Assembly: GCF_023516555.1 (NCBI RefSeq)
Contig: NZ_JAMGBD010000001.1
Coordinates: 310,001-374,000 of the forward strand
DNA from: Sphingomonas alba
GTDB taxonomy: Bacteria; Pseudomonadota; Alphaproteobacteria; Sphingomonadales; Sphingomonadaceae
Reading direction: 5' to 3'
Length of the DNA stretch: 64,000 nucleotides
Part shown: one piece after another, positions 9,332-20,066 of the stretch
How the letters are laid out: the number at the start of each line of letters is the position of its first letter
Position numbering within the stretch: position 1 is the first letter of the stretch
The notes under the pieces: generated by a model
Database searches by the model: none
Seen by the model: the letters and a program-made list of their open reading frames with translations, nothing else
What the model was told of the DNA's origin: nothing
Position numbers and translations under genes: made by a program

Positions 9332-9831
9332 TGATGGAAGCTCCAGGTCTGGAGCGTTTCCCAAGGGCCGCCCAAATAACGATGCAGGCCAAGCCCCGAA
9401 ATGCCGAGCGGGCGCGGATGGAAACCGGCCTCCAGCGCTTCCAGCAGCAGGCGTGATTCGCGATTGGGAACCTTGTTCTGGATGGTGACGTGCGGTCGCC
9501 AGCCACCGCTGTCTTGGGCGCTGAGCATGCCGTGAAAAGCGTCGGACAGGGCATTGCGGATAGCGTCGAGGTCGTCGGAAACGACCCGAAAGGCAACGCC
9601 GCCGCCAAGGTCCATGATGCCCGCCACCGAGGCTCGCGGCGGCCTGGCGTTCACAGCCATCGCCAAACGATGCCGCGCTTCACTTTCCAGTGACGGCGGC
9701 AAAGCGTGAAACATGGTGAGATGGGCCGGAAGCTGGTTGCGCTCGGCCGGATAGTGGGCGCGTCGCAGCCGGTCGAGCCAGGCGAGGTCGGCCGGCGCGA
9801 GCTCGGCAGTCACGATCAGCGCCCCGGCCAT
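9328..9831 (-). CDS. thpR: 2'-5' RNA ligase / cyclic phosphodiesterase superfamily protein
   Basis: 167 residues. Two HxT motifs, H37-L-T39 (PAHLTMFHA) and H114-V-T116 (RPHVTIQNK), define the 2H phosphoesterase fold; the spacing and length fit the ThpR/LigT group that acts on 2',3'-cyclic phosphates of RNA. Cytoplasmic. The start overlaps the 3' end of the PRC-barrel gene by 16 bp, so the two are probably coupled. The physiological substrate in bacteria is not settled. Confidence 0.85.
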   Translation of the reverse strand: MAGALIVTAELAPADLAWLDRLRRAHYPAERNQLPAHLTMFHALPPSLESEARHRLAMAVNARPPRASVAGIMDLGGGVAFRVVSDDLDAIRNALSDAFHGMLSAQDSGGWRPHVTIQNKVPNRESRLLLEALEAGFHPRPLGISGLGLHRYLGGPWETLQTWSFHH

Positions 9832-10367
9832 TCGTCCTTCTCGACCTCCTCAAGCCTTTGGGCGTGATCAGCGATCAATCGCTCACCGCTCATGCGGGCA
9901 TCGCGCCACGGCAGTTTGAATAGCCTCTCACCGACGCCCGCAACACCGCCTTCCGTGACGACGACGTAAGCGATGCGGCCGCTGCTCTCGCCGGCCATGG
10001 CATCGACGCAGGTTCCCGCGTCCCTGCCGCCGACGAGCACCTCCGCGCGGGACAGCAGCGAGACTGGAAAAAGCGCCTCGCCCGGTGTGTGCTCGCTCGC
10101 CTGAGCTGCCGCCTTTCCGCCCTCCTCCACTTTTGCCTGCCGTCCCAGCCAGCGCCAGATGCCGAATAGGTTGAGGAAGGTGAGAACGATATTCGTCCAC
10201 AACAGCGCCTCCTGTCCCGTCATCAGGCTAACGCCGATCCAGCTCAACGACCCGAACAGGAAGACGATGAAGCCGGTGCCGGTGATTCGCGCGCCGAGGT
10301 TGGACGCGGTCAGCAGCGCACCGCCGATGGTGGCGGCGGTCGCCACCCAGGAAAGCATGTTGTCCAT
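9816..10367 (-). CDS. Membrane protein with C-terminal PRC-barrel-like domain
   Basis: 183 residues from the ATG at 10367; a longer open frame overlaps kup and is not used. Residues about 5-75 hold three hydrophobic segments ending ...NLFGIWRWLGR. The C-terminal part from about 100 (SLLSRAEVLVGGRDAGTC, then IAYVVVTEGG and LFKLPW) resembles a PRC barrel. It follows kup by 31 bp on the same strand. A membrane-anchored PRC-barrel is known in sphingomonads, but no function is assigned. Confidence 0.75.
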   Translation of the reverse strand: MDNMLSWVATAATIGGALLTASNLGARITGTGFIVFLFGSLSWIGVSLMTGQEALLWTNIVLTFLNLFGIWRWLGRQAKVEEGGKAAAQASEHTPGEALFPVSLLSRAEVLVGGRDAGTCVDAMAGESSGRIAYVVVTEGGVAGVGERLFKLPWRDARMSGERLIADHAQRLEEVEKDEWPGR

Positions 10368-10398
10368 GGACGCGCCAACCAGCGGGCCGGCGGGAGGT

Positions 10399-12351
10399 TC
10401 AAATCTCGACCTGGCTACCCAACTCGATGACGCGGTTGGTCGGCAGCTTGAAGAATTCCATTGCGCTTTCCGCGTTGCGCAACATCCAGGCGAACAGCCG
10501 CTCGCGCCAGATAGCCATGCCGGGCCGGGCCGACGGCAACAAAGTCTGCCGGGCAAGGAAGAAGCTGGTGTCCATCATCTTGCACTGCGAGCCGACGCCT
10601 TTGATCTCGGCCAATGCCGACGGAACGTTGATTTCGTCCATGAAGCCGTAGCGCAGGACGACGCGGAAGAAGCCGGCGCCATAGTCCTTTGTCTCGGCGC
10701 GCTTTTCCTCGGGCACGAACGGGACGTCCTCGATCCGGACCGTGAGTAGCATCACCCTCTCGTGAAGCACTTTATTATGCTTGAGATTGTGCAGCAGCGC
10801 ATGCGGCACGCCGCTCATTGCGGTGGTCATGAAGACCGCCGTCCCCGGCACGCGCGCGGCGCTGGCGGATGCCGACTTGATGAAAACTTCCATTGGCAGC
10901 GCCGCTTCGTTCATCCGGTCGATCATCAGCTTGCGGCCCCGCGCCCAAGTGGTGAGCAGCGTGAATGCGAAGGCGCCGACCAACAGCGGGAACCAGCCAC
11001 CATCCGGCACCTTGAGCAGGTTCGCCGAGAAGTAGAGCAGGTCGATGAACAGGAAGAGTGCCAGCACCGCGCTCGCCGCCAGCTTGTTCCAGTGCCACAG
11101 GCTCACCAGCACGACGCCGATGAGAATGCTGTCGATCATCATCGCGCCGGTGACGGCGATGCCATATGCGGCCGCGAGGTTGGACGAGGACTGGAAGGTC
11201 ACGACGAGCGCAATCACCATCACCATCAGCGCCCAGTTGACGATGGGGATGTAGATTTGTCCGCGCGCCTTTTCGCTGGTGTGCGTGATACGCAGGCGCG
11301 GAATGAAGCCGAGTTGGATCGCCTGCTGGGTGACCGAGAATGCCCCGGAGATCACCGCCTGGCTGGCGATGATGGTCGCGGCAGTCGCGAGGAGAACGAG
11401 CGGCAGGCGGAAGGCTTCCGGTGCAAGAAGGAAGAACGGATTCTTCACCGTCTCCAGCGCCTGCGCGGGGCTCTCGCTCAGCAGCATGGCGCCCTGGCCC
11501 ATATAGTTGAGAAGCAGTGCCGGGAGCACGAACACCAGCCACGACACGCGAATCGGGTTGCGGCCGAAATGCCCCATGTCGGCGTAGAGCGCTTCCGCGC
11601 CAGTGACCGACAGCACGACGGAGCCCATGGCGATGAAGGCGGGCAGAGGTTGATGGAGGTAAAACTCAACGGCGTTCAGGGGGTTGAGCATCTGATAGAT
11701 GACCGCCGGATGCTTCATGATGTGAGTGACGCCTAGGAAGGCGATTGCACTGAAGTAGATGAGCATGATCGGCGCGAACATCAGGCCGACCTTGCCGCTG
11801 CCGCGGCTCTGGATGGCGAACAGCCCGACCAGGATGCCGATGGCGATGGGCACGACATATTCGCCGAGCCCGGGATTGACGGTCTTCAGACCTTCCACCG
11901 CCGACAGGACGGAGATGGCAGGAGTGATCATGCTGTCGCCGTAGAAAAGCGCGGTCGCGAAAACGCCAAGGAGGACGATTCCCCCCGTCCATTTCTTGCG
12001 CCCTCGTTCGCCGCCCATCGAGCGGTTGATGAGCGCCAGCAGGGCCAGGCTGCCACCCTCGCCCTTGTTGTCCGCCCGCATGATGATGGTCACATATTTG
12101 ATCGTGACGATGACCATCATCGACCAGAAGATGAGGCTCAGCACACCGTAAATATGCAGTGTGTCCGGAACCAGCTTATGGTGGCCGGCGAACGTCTCGC
12201 GGAAGGCGTAGATCGGCGACGTACCGATGTCGCCGTAAACAATGCCGATGGCGCCGATCGCCAGCTTGGCAAGCGAGCCTTGCGGATGGTGCCCGTCATG
12301 GGACTCTGCGGGCGGCTCTGTGACTGCGGCGCCCGTGGCTGTGATGTTCAT
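10399..12351 (-). CDS. kup: Low-affinity potassium transport protein Kup
   Basis: 650 residues from the ATG at 12351 ([12 protein letters not shown]); the open frame continues upstream through unrelated sequence. K+ uptake permease with about 12 membrane segments and a hydrophilic C-terminus. The family hallmark [17 protein letters not shown] is at about residues 40-55 and [19 protein letters not shown]-like sequence follows. It is divergent from ald across 120 bp and is followed by the PRC-barrel gene. Confidence 0.95.
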   Translation of the reverse strand: MNITATGAAVTEPPAESHDGHHPQGSLAKLAIGAIGIVYGDIGTSPIYAFRETFAGHHKLVPDTLHIYGVLSLIFWSMMVIVTIKYVTIIMRADNKGEGGSLALLALINRSMGGERGRKKWTGGIVLLGVFATALFYGDSMITPAISVLSAVEGLKTVNPGLGEYVVPIAIGILVGLFAIQSRGSGKVGLMFAPIMLIYFSAIAFLGVTHIMKHPAVIYQMLNPLNAVEFYLHQPLPAFIAMGSVVLSVTGAEALYADMGHFGRNPIRVSWLVFVLPALLLNYMGQGAMLLSESPAQALETVKNPFFLLAPEAFRLPLVLLATAATIIASQAVISGAFSVTQQAIQLGFIPRLRITHTSEKARGQIYIPIVNWALMVMVIALVVTFQSSSNLAAAYGIAVTGAMMIDSILIGVVLVSLWHWNKLAASAVLALFLFIDLLYFSANLLKVPDGGWFPLLVGAFAFTLLTTWARGRKLMIDRMNEAALPMEVFIKSASASAARVPGTAVFMTTAMSGVPHALLHNLKHNKVLHERVMLLTVRIEDVPFVPEEKRAETKDYGAGFFRVVLRYGFMDEINVPSALAEIKGVGSQCKMMDTSFFLARQTLLPSARPGMAIWRERLFAWMLRNAESAMEFFKLPTNRVIELGSQVEI

Positions 12352-12471
12352 TCGTGCCCTGCGCCGCTCATACTTTGCGGTCCGCGGCACTAGCACCGGC
12401 AAAAAGGCGCTGCAATCGTTGGCGCTCGCGTCTATAGGCCCGCGCAAATCCCATATTGGAGCGAACGAACG

Positions 12472-13572
12472 ATGCGCATCGGAGTGCCGAAAGAAATCAA
12501 GGTGCATGAATACCGGGTCGGCCTGACCCCGGCCTCTGTGGCCGAACTGGTCGCCGCCGGGCACGAAGTCGTGGTCGAGACTACTGCCGGCAACGGCATC
12601 GACTGCCCAGACAAGGCCTATGAAAAGGCCGGCGCCAAGATCCTCCCGGACGCCGCATCGGTGTTCAAAGCCGCGGATATGATCGTCAAGGTCAAGGAAC
12701 CGCAGCAGCAGGAGATCGCCCTCCTCGAGCCGCGCCACATCCTCTTCACCTACCTTCACCTCGCCGCCGACAAGCCGCAAGCGGAAGGCCTGGTGAAGTC
12801 GGGCGCGACGTGCATCGCCTATGAGACGGTGACGTCGAATTCCGGCTCACTGCCCCTCCTGAAGCCGATGAGCGAAGTCGCTGGCCGCATGTCGGTCCAA
12901 GTCGGCGCCCATTATCTCGAAAAGGAACAGGGCGGCCGCGGCGTGCTGCTCGGCGGCGTTCCGGGCGTCGCCCCGGCCAAGGTGGCGATTCTCGGCGGCG
13001 GCGTCGCCGGCGTGAATGCTGCGCAGATGGCTACCGGCATGCGCGCCGACGTCACCATTTACGACATCAGCAACGAGCGTCTGGCCGAGCTCGACATGTT
13101 TTTCTCCAGCCAGATCAAGACCGCCTACGCGAGCCGCTCGGCGATCGCGCGTGCCGTCGAAGAGTCTGAGCTGGTGATCGGCGCGGTGCTAGTCCCCGGC
13201 GCCGCCGCGCCGAAGCTCGTCACCCGCGACATGCTGAAGACCATGAAACGCGGCTCGGTCCTCGTCGACATCGCCATCGACCAGGGCGGCTGCTTCGAAA
13301 CCAGCCATGCGACGACCCATGCCGACCCGGTCTATGAAGTTGACGGCATCATTCACTATTGCGTCGCGAACATGCCGGGCGCCGTCGCGCGGACCAGCGC
13401 CTTCGCGCTCAACAATGCGACCCTGCCGTTCGCCCTGAAGATCGCCAGGCTGGGCGCCGAGGAAGCGATGAAGCAGGATCCGCATCTCGCGGCCGGCCTC
13501 AACGTGTCGGGCGGCAAGATCCGCCACCAGGCTGTCGCCGAGGCGCTCGACCTGCCCTACGAAGCGGCCTGA
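12472..13572 (+). CDS. ald: Alanine dehydrogenase
   Basis: 366 residues, the normal length. NAD-dependent oxidative deamination of L-alanine to pyruvate and ammonia, or the reverse. The N-terminal catalytic domain starts [20 protein letters not shown]; the Rossmann motif [15 protein letters not shown] lies at about 170-185. Substrate-binding Arg15 and the catalytic Lys/His region ([14 protein letters not shown]) are conserved. Its 3' end overlaps the convergent ccmI by 16 bp. With the leucine-dehydrogenase-type gene across the ccm operon it gives two amino-acid dehydrogenases close together. Confidence 0.96.
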   Translation: MRIGVPKEIKVHEYRVGLTPASVAELVAAGHEVVVETTAGNGIDCPDKAYEKAGAKILPDAASVFKAADMIVKVKEPQQQEIALLEPRHILFTYLHLAADKPQAEGLVKSGATCIAYETVTSNSGSLPLLKPMSEVAGRMSVQVGAHYLEKEQGGRGVLLGGVPGVAPAKVAILGGGVAGVNAAQMATGMRADVTIYDISNERLAELDMFFSSQIKTAYASRSAIARAVEESELVIGAVLVPGAAAPKLVTRDMLKTMKRGSVLVDIAIDQGGCFETSHATTHADPVYEVDGIIHYCVANMPGAVARTSAFALNNATLPFALKIARLGAEEAMKQDPHLAAGLNVSGGKIRHQAVAEALDLPYEAA

Positions 13573-14171
13573 CCCCGCTCCAGCATTGCTACTCCGTCCT
13601 CGACCAATGGCCGCCAACCGGCCTGGGCGGGGGCGGAGGCAAGCAAGGCTTTCCATTCCTTGAGTGCGGCATCGCGCTGTCCTGAGCGCAACATTCCGAG
13701 ACCGTGGAAGAATTTCGGTGCCGGGCTCCACGGCGCCACCTTTTCCGCACGCGCGTAAGCGAACTCAGCTGCTGGCGTCATGACGCCGGCATGGTCGACC
13801 AGCGCATTCCCAAGCCCAACCCAGAGCGTATAATCGTCAGGGTGCGCGCGCAGGCCCGATTGGACCAGCACAACGGCTTCGTCGGTCTTGCCTCGCGAGG
13901 CAAAACTGTCAGCGATGATCATCCAATGTTCGGATCGGGTGAACTGGCCCATCAGGATGTGGCGGGCGCCAGCAACGTCCACGTAATGGCTGGCCGCGCT
14001 CCCCTTGGCGGGCGAACCCGCAAGCCCGGGGCTTCCCTGCAGGGCATAGCCGGCGCCGCCAAACATCAAGGCCGCCGCGGCAATCGTCAGCAGTGGGCCG
14101 CGGACCCGGAGCGCCCACAGACCCGCCAGCGAAAATACCCCGAGCAGGATAAGGAGAACCAGACCGGTCAT
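13557..14171 (-). CDS. ccmI: CcmI/CycH-like TPR protein of cytochrome c biogenesis
   Basis: 204 residues. Two N-terminal hydrophobic segments (about 3-22 and 28-46) anchor a periplasmic TPR-type domain (YTLWVGLGNALVDHAG and following helices) that in the family holds apocytochrome c for heme attachment. It is shorter than the roughly 400-residue E. coli CcmH C-terminal part or CycH. It is the last gene of the ccm operon, with a 4-bp overlap to ccmH, and overlaps ald in convergent orientation. Confidence 0.85.
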   Translation of the reverse strand: MTGLVLLILLGVFSLAGLWALRVRGPLLTIAAAALMFGGAGYALQGSPGLAGSPAKGSAASHYVDVAGARHILMGQFTRSEHWMIIADSFASRGKTDEAVVLVQSGLRAHPDDYTLWVGLGNALVDHAGVMTPAAEFAYARAEKVAPWSPAPKFFHGLGMLRSGQRDAALKEWKALLASAPAQAGWRPLVEDGVAMLERGQAAS

Positions 14172-14572
14172 GGTTTGCGCCTTTCAAACCGGGCACGGGC
14201 AATCCAGGCGCCAATAAGCAGGAGCACCAGCGGAGCGGCCCATAACGGCCATGTCGCGGGATCGATCGGGGGTTTGTAGCTCACCCAATTGCCGTAACGT
14301 TCAATCAGCCACCGCCGTACTTCAGCGGGCGATTGCCCCGCAGCGATCCGGGTCCGGACCATGTTGCGCATGTCACCGGCAAGGTCCGCATCGCTGTCGG
14401 CGATCGACTGGCCCTGGCAGACGAGGCACCGCAACTGCTCCATCAACGCCTTGGCCTCGGCCTCCTGCTTTGGGTCGGGCAACTGGCGGTCGGCCCATTG
14501 TGCGGGCGGAAGATTGGAATCCGCCATCGCGGGCGCAGCCAGGATCAGGAGGAAAGCGAAGAGTCGTCTCAC
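14168..14572 (-). CDS. ccmH: Cytochrome c maturation thiol oxidoreductase CcmH
   Basis: 134 residues with a signal peptide (MRRLFAFLLILAAPAMA) and a C-terminal membrane anchor (about 105-125). The redox motif LRCLVCQGQ gives C49 and C52, which in the family reduce the apocytochrome CXXCH thiols. It corresponds to the N-terminal part of E. coli CcmH; the TPR part is the separate ccmI downstream. Both junctions are 4-bp ATGA overlaps. Confidence 0.95.
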   Translation of the reverse strand: MRRLFAFLLILAAPAMADSNLPPAQWADRQLPDPKQEAEAKALMEQLRCLVCQGQSIADSDADLAGDMRNMVRTRIAAGQSPAEVRRWLIERYGNWVSYKPPIDPATWPLWAAPLVLLLIGAWIARARFERRKP

Positions 14573-15096
14573 TTCGCCTTCTCCAGTTCGGTCAGGATCA
14601 GGTCGAGGTCCTGCGGCATGATCGGGCCGACATGCTGGTAGCGGATGATGCCGCGGCCATCGACCACGAAGCTCTCGGGAACACCCGATGAGCCAAGTGC
14701 CATCTGGACATTGCTTTGCGCATCGGCGCCTATGCGCTGGTAAGGGTCGCCGTTCTCCTTAAGGAACTCGGCGATGTCCTCGGGACGATCCCGGACCGCG
14801 ATCCCGTCGATGGCGACGCCCTTCGCCTTAAGTTCGCGGAGCACGGGTGCCTCGGCGATGCACGGCACGCACCAGCTGGCAAAGAAATTGACGATGCGTG
14901 GCTTGCCCGTGGCGAGGTCGGTGGATCCAAAGGTTGCGCGAGCCGGCAGAGCTTCTGGCAAGGCGAACGATGGCACCGGCTTGCCTTCCAGCTTCGACCG
15001 GATCGTTGTGTCCGCCGGCACGGTCAGTCGCCATGCGACAAACGCCAGGAATACGACCAGCAGCGCAATCGGAACGAAGCGGACGGGTCGGCTCAT
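14569..15096 (-). CDS. ccmG: Thiol:disulfide interchange protein CcmG/DsbE
   Basis: 175 residues. An N-terminal membrane anchor (about 8-25) precedes a periplasmic thioredoxin fold with WCVPC (C76, C79), and the GVPESFVVDGRG region around the cis-proline. In cytochrome c maturation it keeps CcmH or apocytochrome thiols reduced. 4-bp overlaps with ccmF upstream and ccmH downstream. Confidence 0.95.
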   Translation of the reverse strand: MSRPVRFVPIALLVVFLAFVAWRLTVPADTTIRSKLEGKPVPSFALPEALPARATFGSTDLATGKPRIVNFFASWCVPCIAEAPVLRELKAKGVAIDGIAVRDRPEDIAEFLKENGDPYQRIGADAQSNVQMALGSSGVPESFVVDGRGIIRYQHVGPIMPQDLDLILTELEKAK

Positions 15097-16997
15097 TCGG
15101 CCACCTGCCTGCCCCAGCGCCGCTCACGCCAAAGGCGCCCGACCAGCGCGATGAGACCGCCAATCCCGATCAGCACGCCGCCAAGCCAGATCAATGTCAC
15201 GAACGGCTTCCACCACAGCCGGAGCTGCCAGCCCTCGTCGCGCTGGCGACCGATGACGGCGTAGAACTGGCCGTTCCAGGCGGTATGAATGGCCGTCTCG
15301 CTGGTCTCCGTGAACGGAGAAGTGAAGGTGCGTGCTTGCGGCCGCAGTGTCTCGGTACCGCCTCCGCGCGAGGCACGCAGATGCGCTTCGATCGCGGTCC
15401 AGTTCGGGCCCGCAACGGGCGCGATGCCGGCCAGTTCAATGAGCCAGGGTCCAACTTGCATCTTGTCGCCGGGCCTGGCGACGGTCAGTTTTTCCTGTGT
15501 GAAGGCGCTATCGCTGGCCATGCCGATCAGCGCCACGCCGACCCCGAGATGCGCAACGACCATGCCCCAGACGGCCAAAGGCGTGCGCTTCAGGCTGCGG
15601 CCGAACAGCGGCAGGATACTGGCCGGCAGCAGCGCAGTCCCGAAGGCAAGGCCGAACCTTGCCAACAGGCTCATTTCCGGCGCGAACGCAAAGCTGATCC
15701 CGACCACGACGAGTGCAATCAGCGCCGACGGCAAAACCCATTTCGCCAATGGCCTACGGTCGCTCCGCCAGCGCAGCAGCGGACCGACGAACAGCAAGGC
15801 ACCCAGTATCAGAGCCAGCGGCCCGGCGACCGCGTTGAAATAAGGAGGGCCGACCGAGATTTTTTCGCCCGAAAGCGCCTCGGCGATGATGGGATAAAGC
15901 GTTCCGACGAACACGACTCCGAGGATGACGCTCAGCAGCAAATTGTTCACCACCAGCGCGCCTTCGCGGCTCACGGGCTTGAATGGTGCGCCCTCGCGGA
16001 TGGTCGCGGCGCGCGCCGCAAACAAAATCAGCGCGGCGCCGACGTAAATGGCCAGCAGGGCAAGAATGAACGTCCCCCGCTGCGGGTCGACGGCAAAGGC
16101 ATGAACCGACGTCAGGATCCCGGAGCGGACGAGAAAGGTGCCTACCATCGACATGGAGAAGGCGACGACGGCCAGCATCATGGTCCAGCTGCGCAGGCCT
16201 CCCCGCGCCGCGAGGACATTGACCGAATGCAGCAAGGCCGTCGCGGCCAGCCATGGCATCAAGGACGCATTTTCGACCGGGTCCCAGAACCACCAGCCGC
16301 CCCAACCAAGCTCATAATAGGCCCAGTAACTGCCAGCAGTGATGCCAAGCGTCAGGAAGATCCAGCTGGCCAGCACCCATGGCCGCATGGCTCGTGCGAG
16401 TGGCGCATCGACCTGGCGAGTCAGCATCGCTCCGACCGCCAGGCTGAAAGCGACCGAGAGACCGACATAACCGAGGTAGAGGGTGGGCGGATGGAAGGCC
16501 AAGCCCGGGTCTTGGAGGAGCGGATTTAACCCCCTGCCCTCCAGCGGCGCGGGATTGAGGCGAGCAAACGGGTTCGATGCGAACAGCAAGAAGGCATAGA
16601 AGCCTAGACCGAGCGCGGCCTGCGCCCCAAGGCTGGCGACCAGCATCTTCTCGTTGATGCGCTTTTCAAGCACAGCCAGCGCCGCCCCGGACACGGACAG
16701 CACCGCCACCCAAAGCAGCATCGAGCCTTCGTGATTGCCCCAGGTCCCGGCAAATTTGTAAAGCCACGGCTTGGCGCTGTGGCTGTTCTCGAAGACCAAA
16801 GCGACGCTGAGGTCAGTGCGCAGGAAGACGGCGATCAGCGATCCAAAGGCCAGCAGGGTCAGGATTGCCTGAAGCAAAGCCAGCGGCCGCGCCGCCTTCG
16901 CGCCGTCAGCTTTGGCGAAGCCCAAGGCCAGCAGCAGCTGCAGCAACGCCAGCGCCGCCGCCAGCCACAAGGCGGCAAGTCCGAGCTCGGCGATCAC
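15093..16997 (-). CDS. ccmF: Heme lyase subunit CcmF
   Basis: 634 residues with about 14-15 membrane segments. The tryptophan-rich WWD domain GWGGWWFWDPVENASLMPW lies near residue 230 and the family's conserved histidines are in the surrounding loops. It transfers heme from CcmE to apocytochrome c with CcmH/I. It overlaps ccmE by 4 bp upstream and ccmG by 4 bp downstream. Length is usual for the family (about 640-660). Confidence 0.96.
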   Translation of the reverse strand: MIAELGLAALWLAAALALLQLLLALGFAKADGAKAARPLALLQAILTLLAFGSLIAVFLRTDLSVALVFENSHSAKPWLYKFAGTWGNHEGSMLLWVAVLSVSGAALAVLEKRINEKMLVASLGAQAALGLGFYAFLLFASNPFARLNPAPLEGRGLNPLLQDPGLAFHPPTLYLGYVGLSVAFSLAVGAMLTRQVDAPLARAMRPWVLASWIFLTLGITAGSYWAYYELGWGGWWFWDPVENASLMPWLAATALLHSVNVLAARGGLRSWTMMLAVVAFSMSMVGTFLVRSGILTSVHAFAVDPQRGTFILALLAIYVGAALILFAARAATIREGAPFKPVSREGALVVNNLLLSVILGVVFVGTLYPIIAEALSGEKISVGPPYFNAVAGPLALILGALLFVGPLLRWRSDRRPLAKWVLPSALIALVVVGISFAFAPEMSLLARFGLAFGTALLPASILPLFGRSLKRTPLAVWGMVVAHLGVGVALIGMASDSAFTQEKLTVARPGDKMQVGPWLIELAGIAPVAGPNWTAIEAHLRASRGGGTETLRPQARTFTSPFTETSETAIHTAWNGQFYAVIGRQRDEGWQLRLWWKPFVTLIWLGGVLIGIGGLIALVGRLWRERRWGRQVAE

Positions 16998-17434
16998 TGC
17001 TGGACGGTCTTCACCGCCGCATGCTCGGCGACTTCATTGCCCATCTGCGGCGGCATGTACCGTTCGTCATGCTTGGCGAGGATCGTGTCGGCGACGAAAG
17101 TCTTGCCGCGCATGCGCCCTTCCGCGACCACGCCGCTGCCTTCCTTGAACAGGTCAGGCGTAATGCCGCGATAAACAACCGGTACGTCATGGCTGCCGTC
17201 GGTGACAATGAAATCGATCGTGACGCCATCGGACCGCTGCCGGATCGATCCCTTTTTCACCATGCCCCCCAAGCGGATTGCAGCTCCTTGCTGAGCCTTG
17301 CCGATGGCGACTTCTGCGGGCGTGAAGAAATATGCGGCTCGGTCGCGCAGGCCCCACATGGCGAGCAACACGGCTGCAGCGACCGCAATGATCGCGAGCA
17401 CGGCAAGCGTAAGGCGCTGGTGCTTAGGCTTCAT
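16994..17434 (-). CDS. ccmE: Periplasmic heme chaperone CcmE
   Basis: 146 residues. One N-terminal membrane anchor (about 8-28) and an OB-fold. The heme-binding motif LAKHDERYMP supplies H122 for the covalent bond to heme and Y126 as the axial ligand. It passes heme from the CcmABCD side to CcmF. 4-bp overlaps at both ends. Confidence 0.95.
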   Translation of the reverse strand: MKPKHQRLTLAVLAIIAVAAAVLLAMWGLRDRAAYFFTPAEVAIGKAQQGAAIRLGGMVKKGSIRQRSDGVTIDFIVTDGSHDVPVVYRGITPDLFKEGSGVVAEGRMRGKTFVADTILAKHDERYMPPQMGNEVAEHAAVKTVQQ

Positions 17435-17562
17435 GCGCGCCGCTTCAGGCTATCGGCCTGCGCTTCGGCGGCGCACATAGAGCGCCATGCCCACAGCAGT
17501 AGGGAAGCCGTGCCGCCGAGAGCGATCGCGTAGGCGGCAAAGACGAATGGCCAGGGGTTCAT
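17431..17562 (-). CDS. ccmD: Heme exporter protein CcmD
   Basis: 43 residues (ATG at 17562, MNPWPFVFAAYAIALGG), with one membrane helix and a basic C-terminus (SLKRRA). It matches the short CcmD family, which aids release of heme-loaded CcmE from CcmABC. Gene order between ccmC and ccmE and 4-bp overlaps on both sides confirm it although it is very short. Confidence 0.9.
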   Translation of the reverse strand: MNPWPFVFAAYAIALGGTASLLLWAWRSMCAAEAQADSLKRRA

Positions 17563-18278
17563 TCGGTAGAAGTCCTGCGAAGGCGCGCTTCGAACTTGGC
17601 CGCCGCCAGTTCGGCGCGCATGCGCATCAGCACGACTGCACCGAAGAGGAGGCTGAACCCCACCAAGGTCAGCGGCAACGGCCAAAGCAATTCCGGAGCA
17701 ATGGACGACCCGCCCGTGATGCTGATCGACTGTCCCTGGTGCAGCGTGCGCCACCACATCACCGAATAGTGGATGATGGGCAGGTTGATAGCGCCGACCA
17801 AGCCGAACAACGCCGCCATCCGACCATCACCGCCGCGCTCGCGTTCGGCCCAGGCCAAGGCAATGTAGCCGAGATAGAGGAAGAATAGGATCAGCATCGA
17901 CGTCAATCGACCGTCCCATTCCCACCAGGTGCCCCAGGTCGGGCGCCCCCAGATGGAGCCCGTGGCAAGGCAGATGGCTGCAAAAGTCGCGCCGGCTGGC
18001 GCAACAGCCCGACCCGCAATGGCCGACAATGGATGTCGCCAGACAATCTGTGCGAGGCTTGCCGCAGCAATACCCGCCCAGCCCGCCATTCCCAGCCAGG
18101 CCGCAGGGACGTGAATGTAGAGGATGCGGACGGTCTCGCCCTGCAGGTAATCGGGCGGCGTGACGAAGAGGCCGCCGAGGATGCCTGGCGCAAGCAGCAG
18201 CAGTCCGATCCAAAGGAACCACCCGGTGGCAGGCCGCGCGAACTTCAGGAAGCGGGCAGGATTAGCGTAGCCGTGCAT
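17559..18278 (-). CDS. ccmC: Heme exporter protein CcmC
   Basis: 239 residues, six membrane segments. The WWD motif WGTWWEWDGRLTSMLILFF and flanking histidines (about residues 55 and 190) bind heme for loading CcmE. It is first gene of the ccm operon in this window. In many bacteria ccmA and ccmB precede it, but here the upstream neighbour is a leucine-dehydrogenase-type gene 38 bp away on the same strand, so ccmAB must be elsewhere. Confidence 0.95.
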   Translation of the reverse strand: MHGYANPARFLKFARPATGWFLWIGLLLLAPGILGGLFVTPPDYLQGETVRILYIHVPAAWLGMAGWAGIAAASLAQIVWRHPLSAIAGRAVAPAGATFAAICLATGSIWGRPTWGTWWEWDGRLTSMLILFFLYLGYIALAWAERERGGDGRMAALFGLVGAINLPIIHYSVMWWRTLHQGQSISITGGSSIAPELLWPLPLTLVGFSLLFGAVVLMRMRAELAAAKFEARLRRTSTE

Positions 18279-18316
18279 CTGGCCGAGCCTTAGCCTGTCC
18301 GCCCGTCCCTAGCCAA

Positions 18317-19366
<1,050 letters not shown>

Positions 19367-19399
19367 GTGTTGCTTGGTCCAGCCGTATGCGAAACAAAA

Positions 19400-19477
19400 T
19401 GGGGCGATCGACGGGACTTGAACCCGCGACCCCTGGTACCACAAACCAGTGCTCTAACCAGCTGAGCTACGATCGCC
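19400..19477 (-). tRNA. tRNA-His (GTG)
   Basis: 78 nt including G-1 and encoded CCA. Anticodon loop TTGTGGT, D-loop AGCTGGTTAGAG and TpsiC GCGGGTTCAAGTCCC. Taking T8-A9 as fixed, the acceptor stem is GCGATCG/CGATCGC with an extra 5' G facing C73, the canonical His identity pair. Confidence 0.95.
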
Positions 19478-19526
19478 GTAACGCCTTGGATATGGCGCGC
19501 GCGCTCCTTAAGGGCGGGGCCTCCAG

Positions 19527-19997
19527 ATGGCAAGCGAGGCCGCCATGATCAACCATACGATTGCGAAATTCGGTTACCCGGCAACGATGATCCGAGAGTA
19601 TGTCCATTGGGTCGTCCTATTGCGGCCTGCGCAGGTCACCGCCGGGTCGCTCATTCTCGCTGCCAAAAGCGACGCCACCGCTTACGGGGATCTTCCAACG
19701 GCTGCGTTCGTCGAACAGGGCCGGGTCATTGCCGAAATCGAGGCGACGTTGAGGGTCGCTGTCGACTACCAGCGCATCAACTACCTGATGCTGATGATGG
19801 TCGATCCGAACGTCCACTTCCATGTGATCCCGCGCTACGAGGACAGCCGGTCATTTGCCGGCCTGGACCTTGCCGACGCGGGCTGGCCCGGGCCACCCGA
19901 CCTCAAGTCGGCTGTCGCGCTGGATGACGACGCCATTGCCCGTATGAAAAACGAACTCGTCACGCTCTGGCATTCAGCAAGCACTAATGCGGGTTAA
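19527..19997 (+). CDS. HIT-family nucleotide hydrolase/transferase-like protein
   Basis: 156 residues. The motif NVHFHVIPRYED at 96-107 matches the HIT signature, with H97 and H99 present, but the first His of the usual HxHxH is Asn. The N-terminal part (REYVHWVVLLRPAQVTAGSL) matches the first HIT strands. Cytoplasmic; such proteins hydrolyse nucleoside phosphoramidates or dinucleoside polyphosphates. It follows tRNA-His and precedes a Crp/Fnr gene by 69 bp. Confidence 0.82.
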   Translation: MASEAAMINHTIAKFGYPATMIREYVHWVVLLRPAQVTAGSLILAAKSDATAYGDLPTAAFVEQGRVIAEIEATLRVAVDYQRINYLMLMMVDPNVHFHVIPRYEDSRSFAGLDLADAGWPGPPDLKSAVALDDDAIARMKNELVTLWHSASTNAG

Positions 19998-20066
19998 GGC
20001 ACCATATCATATGGCTTGCGCAACGACCTGCGTAGGAGCAAGGCGAAGTTGGGAGGGTGCGCGCTG

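Noticed and set aside
12352-12780. N-terminal extension of the Kup frame
   Set aside because: Residues unlike Kup and antisense to the ald 5' end; the ATG at 12351 fits the family.
14898-16529. Long plus-strand open frame opposite ccmF and ccmG
   Set aside because: It is antisense to well-identified membrane and thioredoxin genes and shows no family features.
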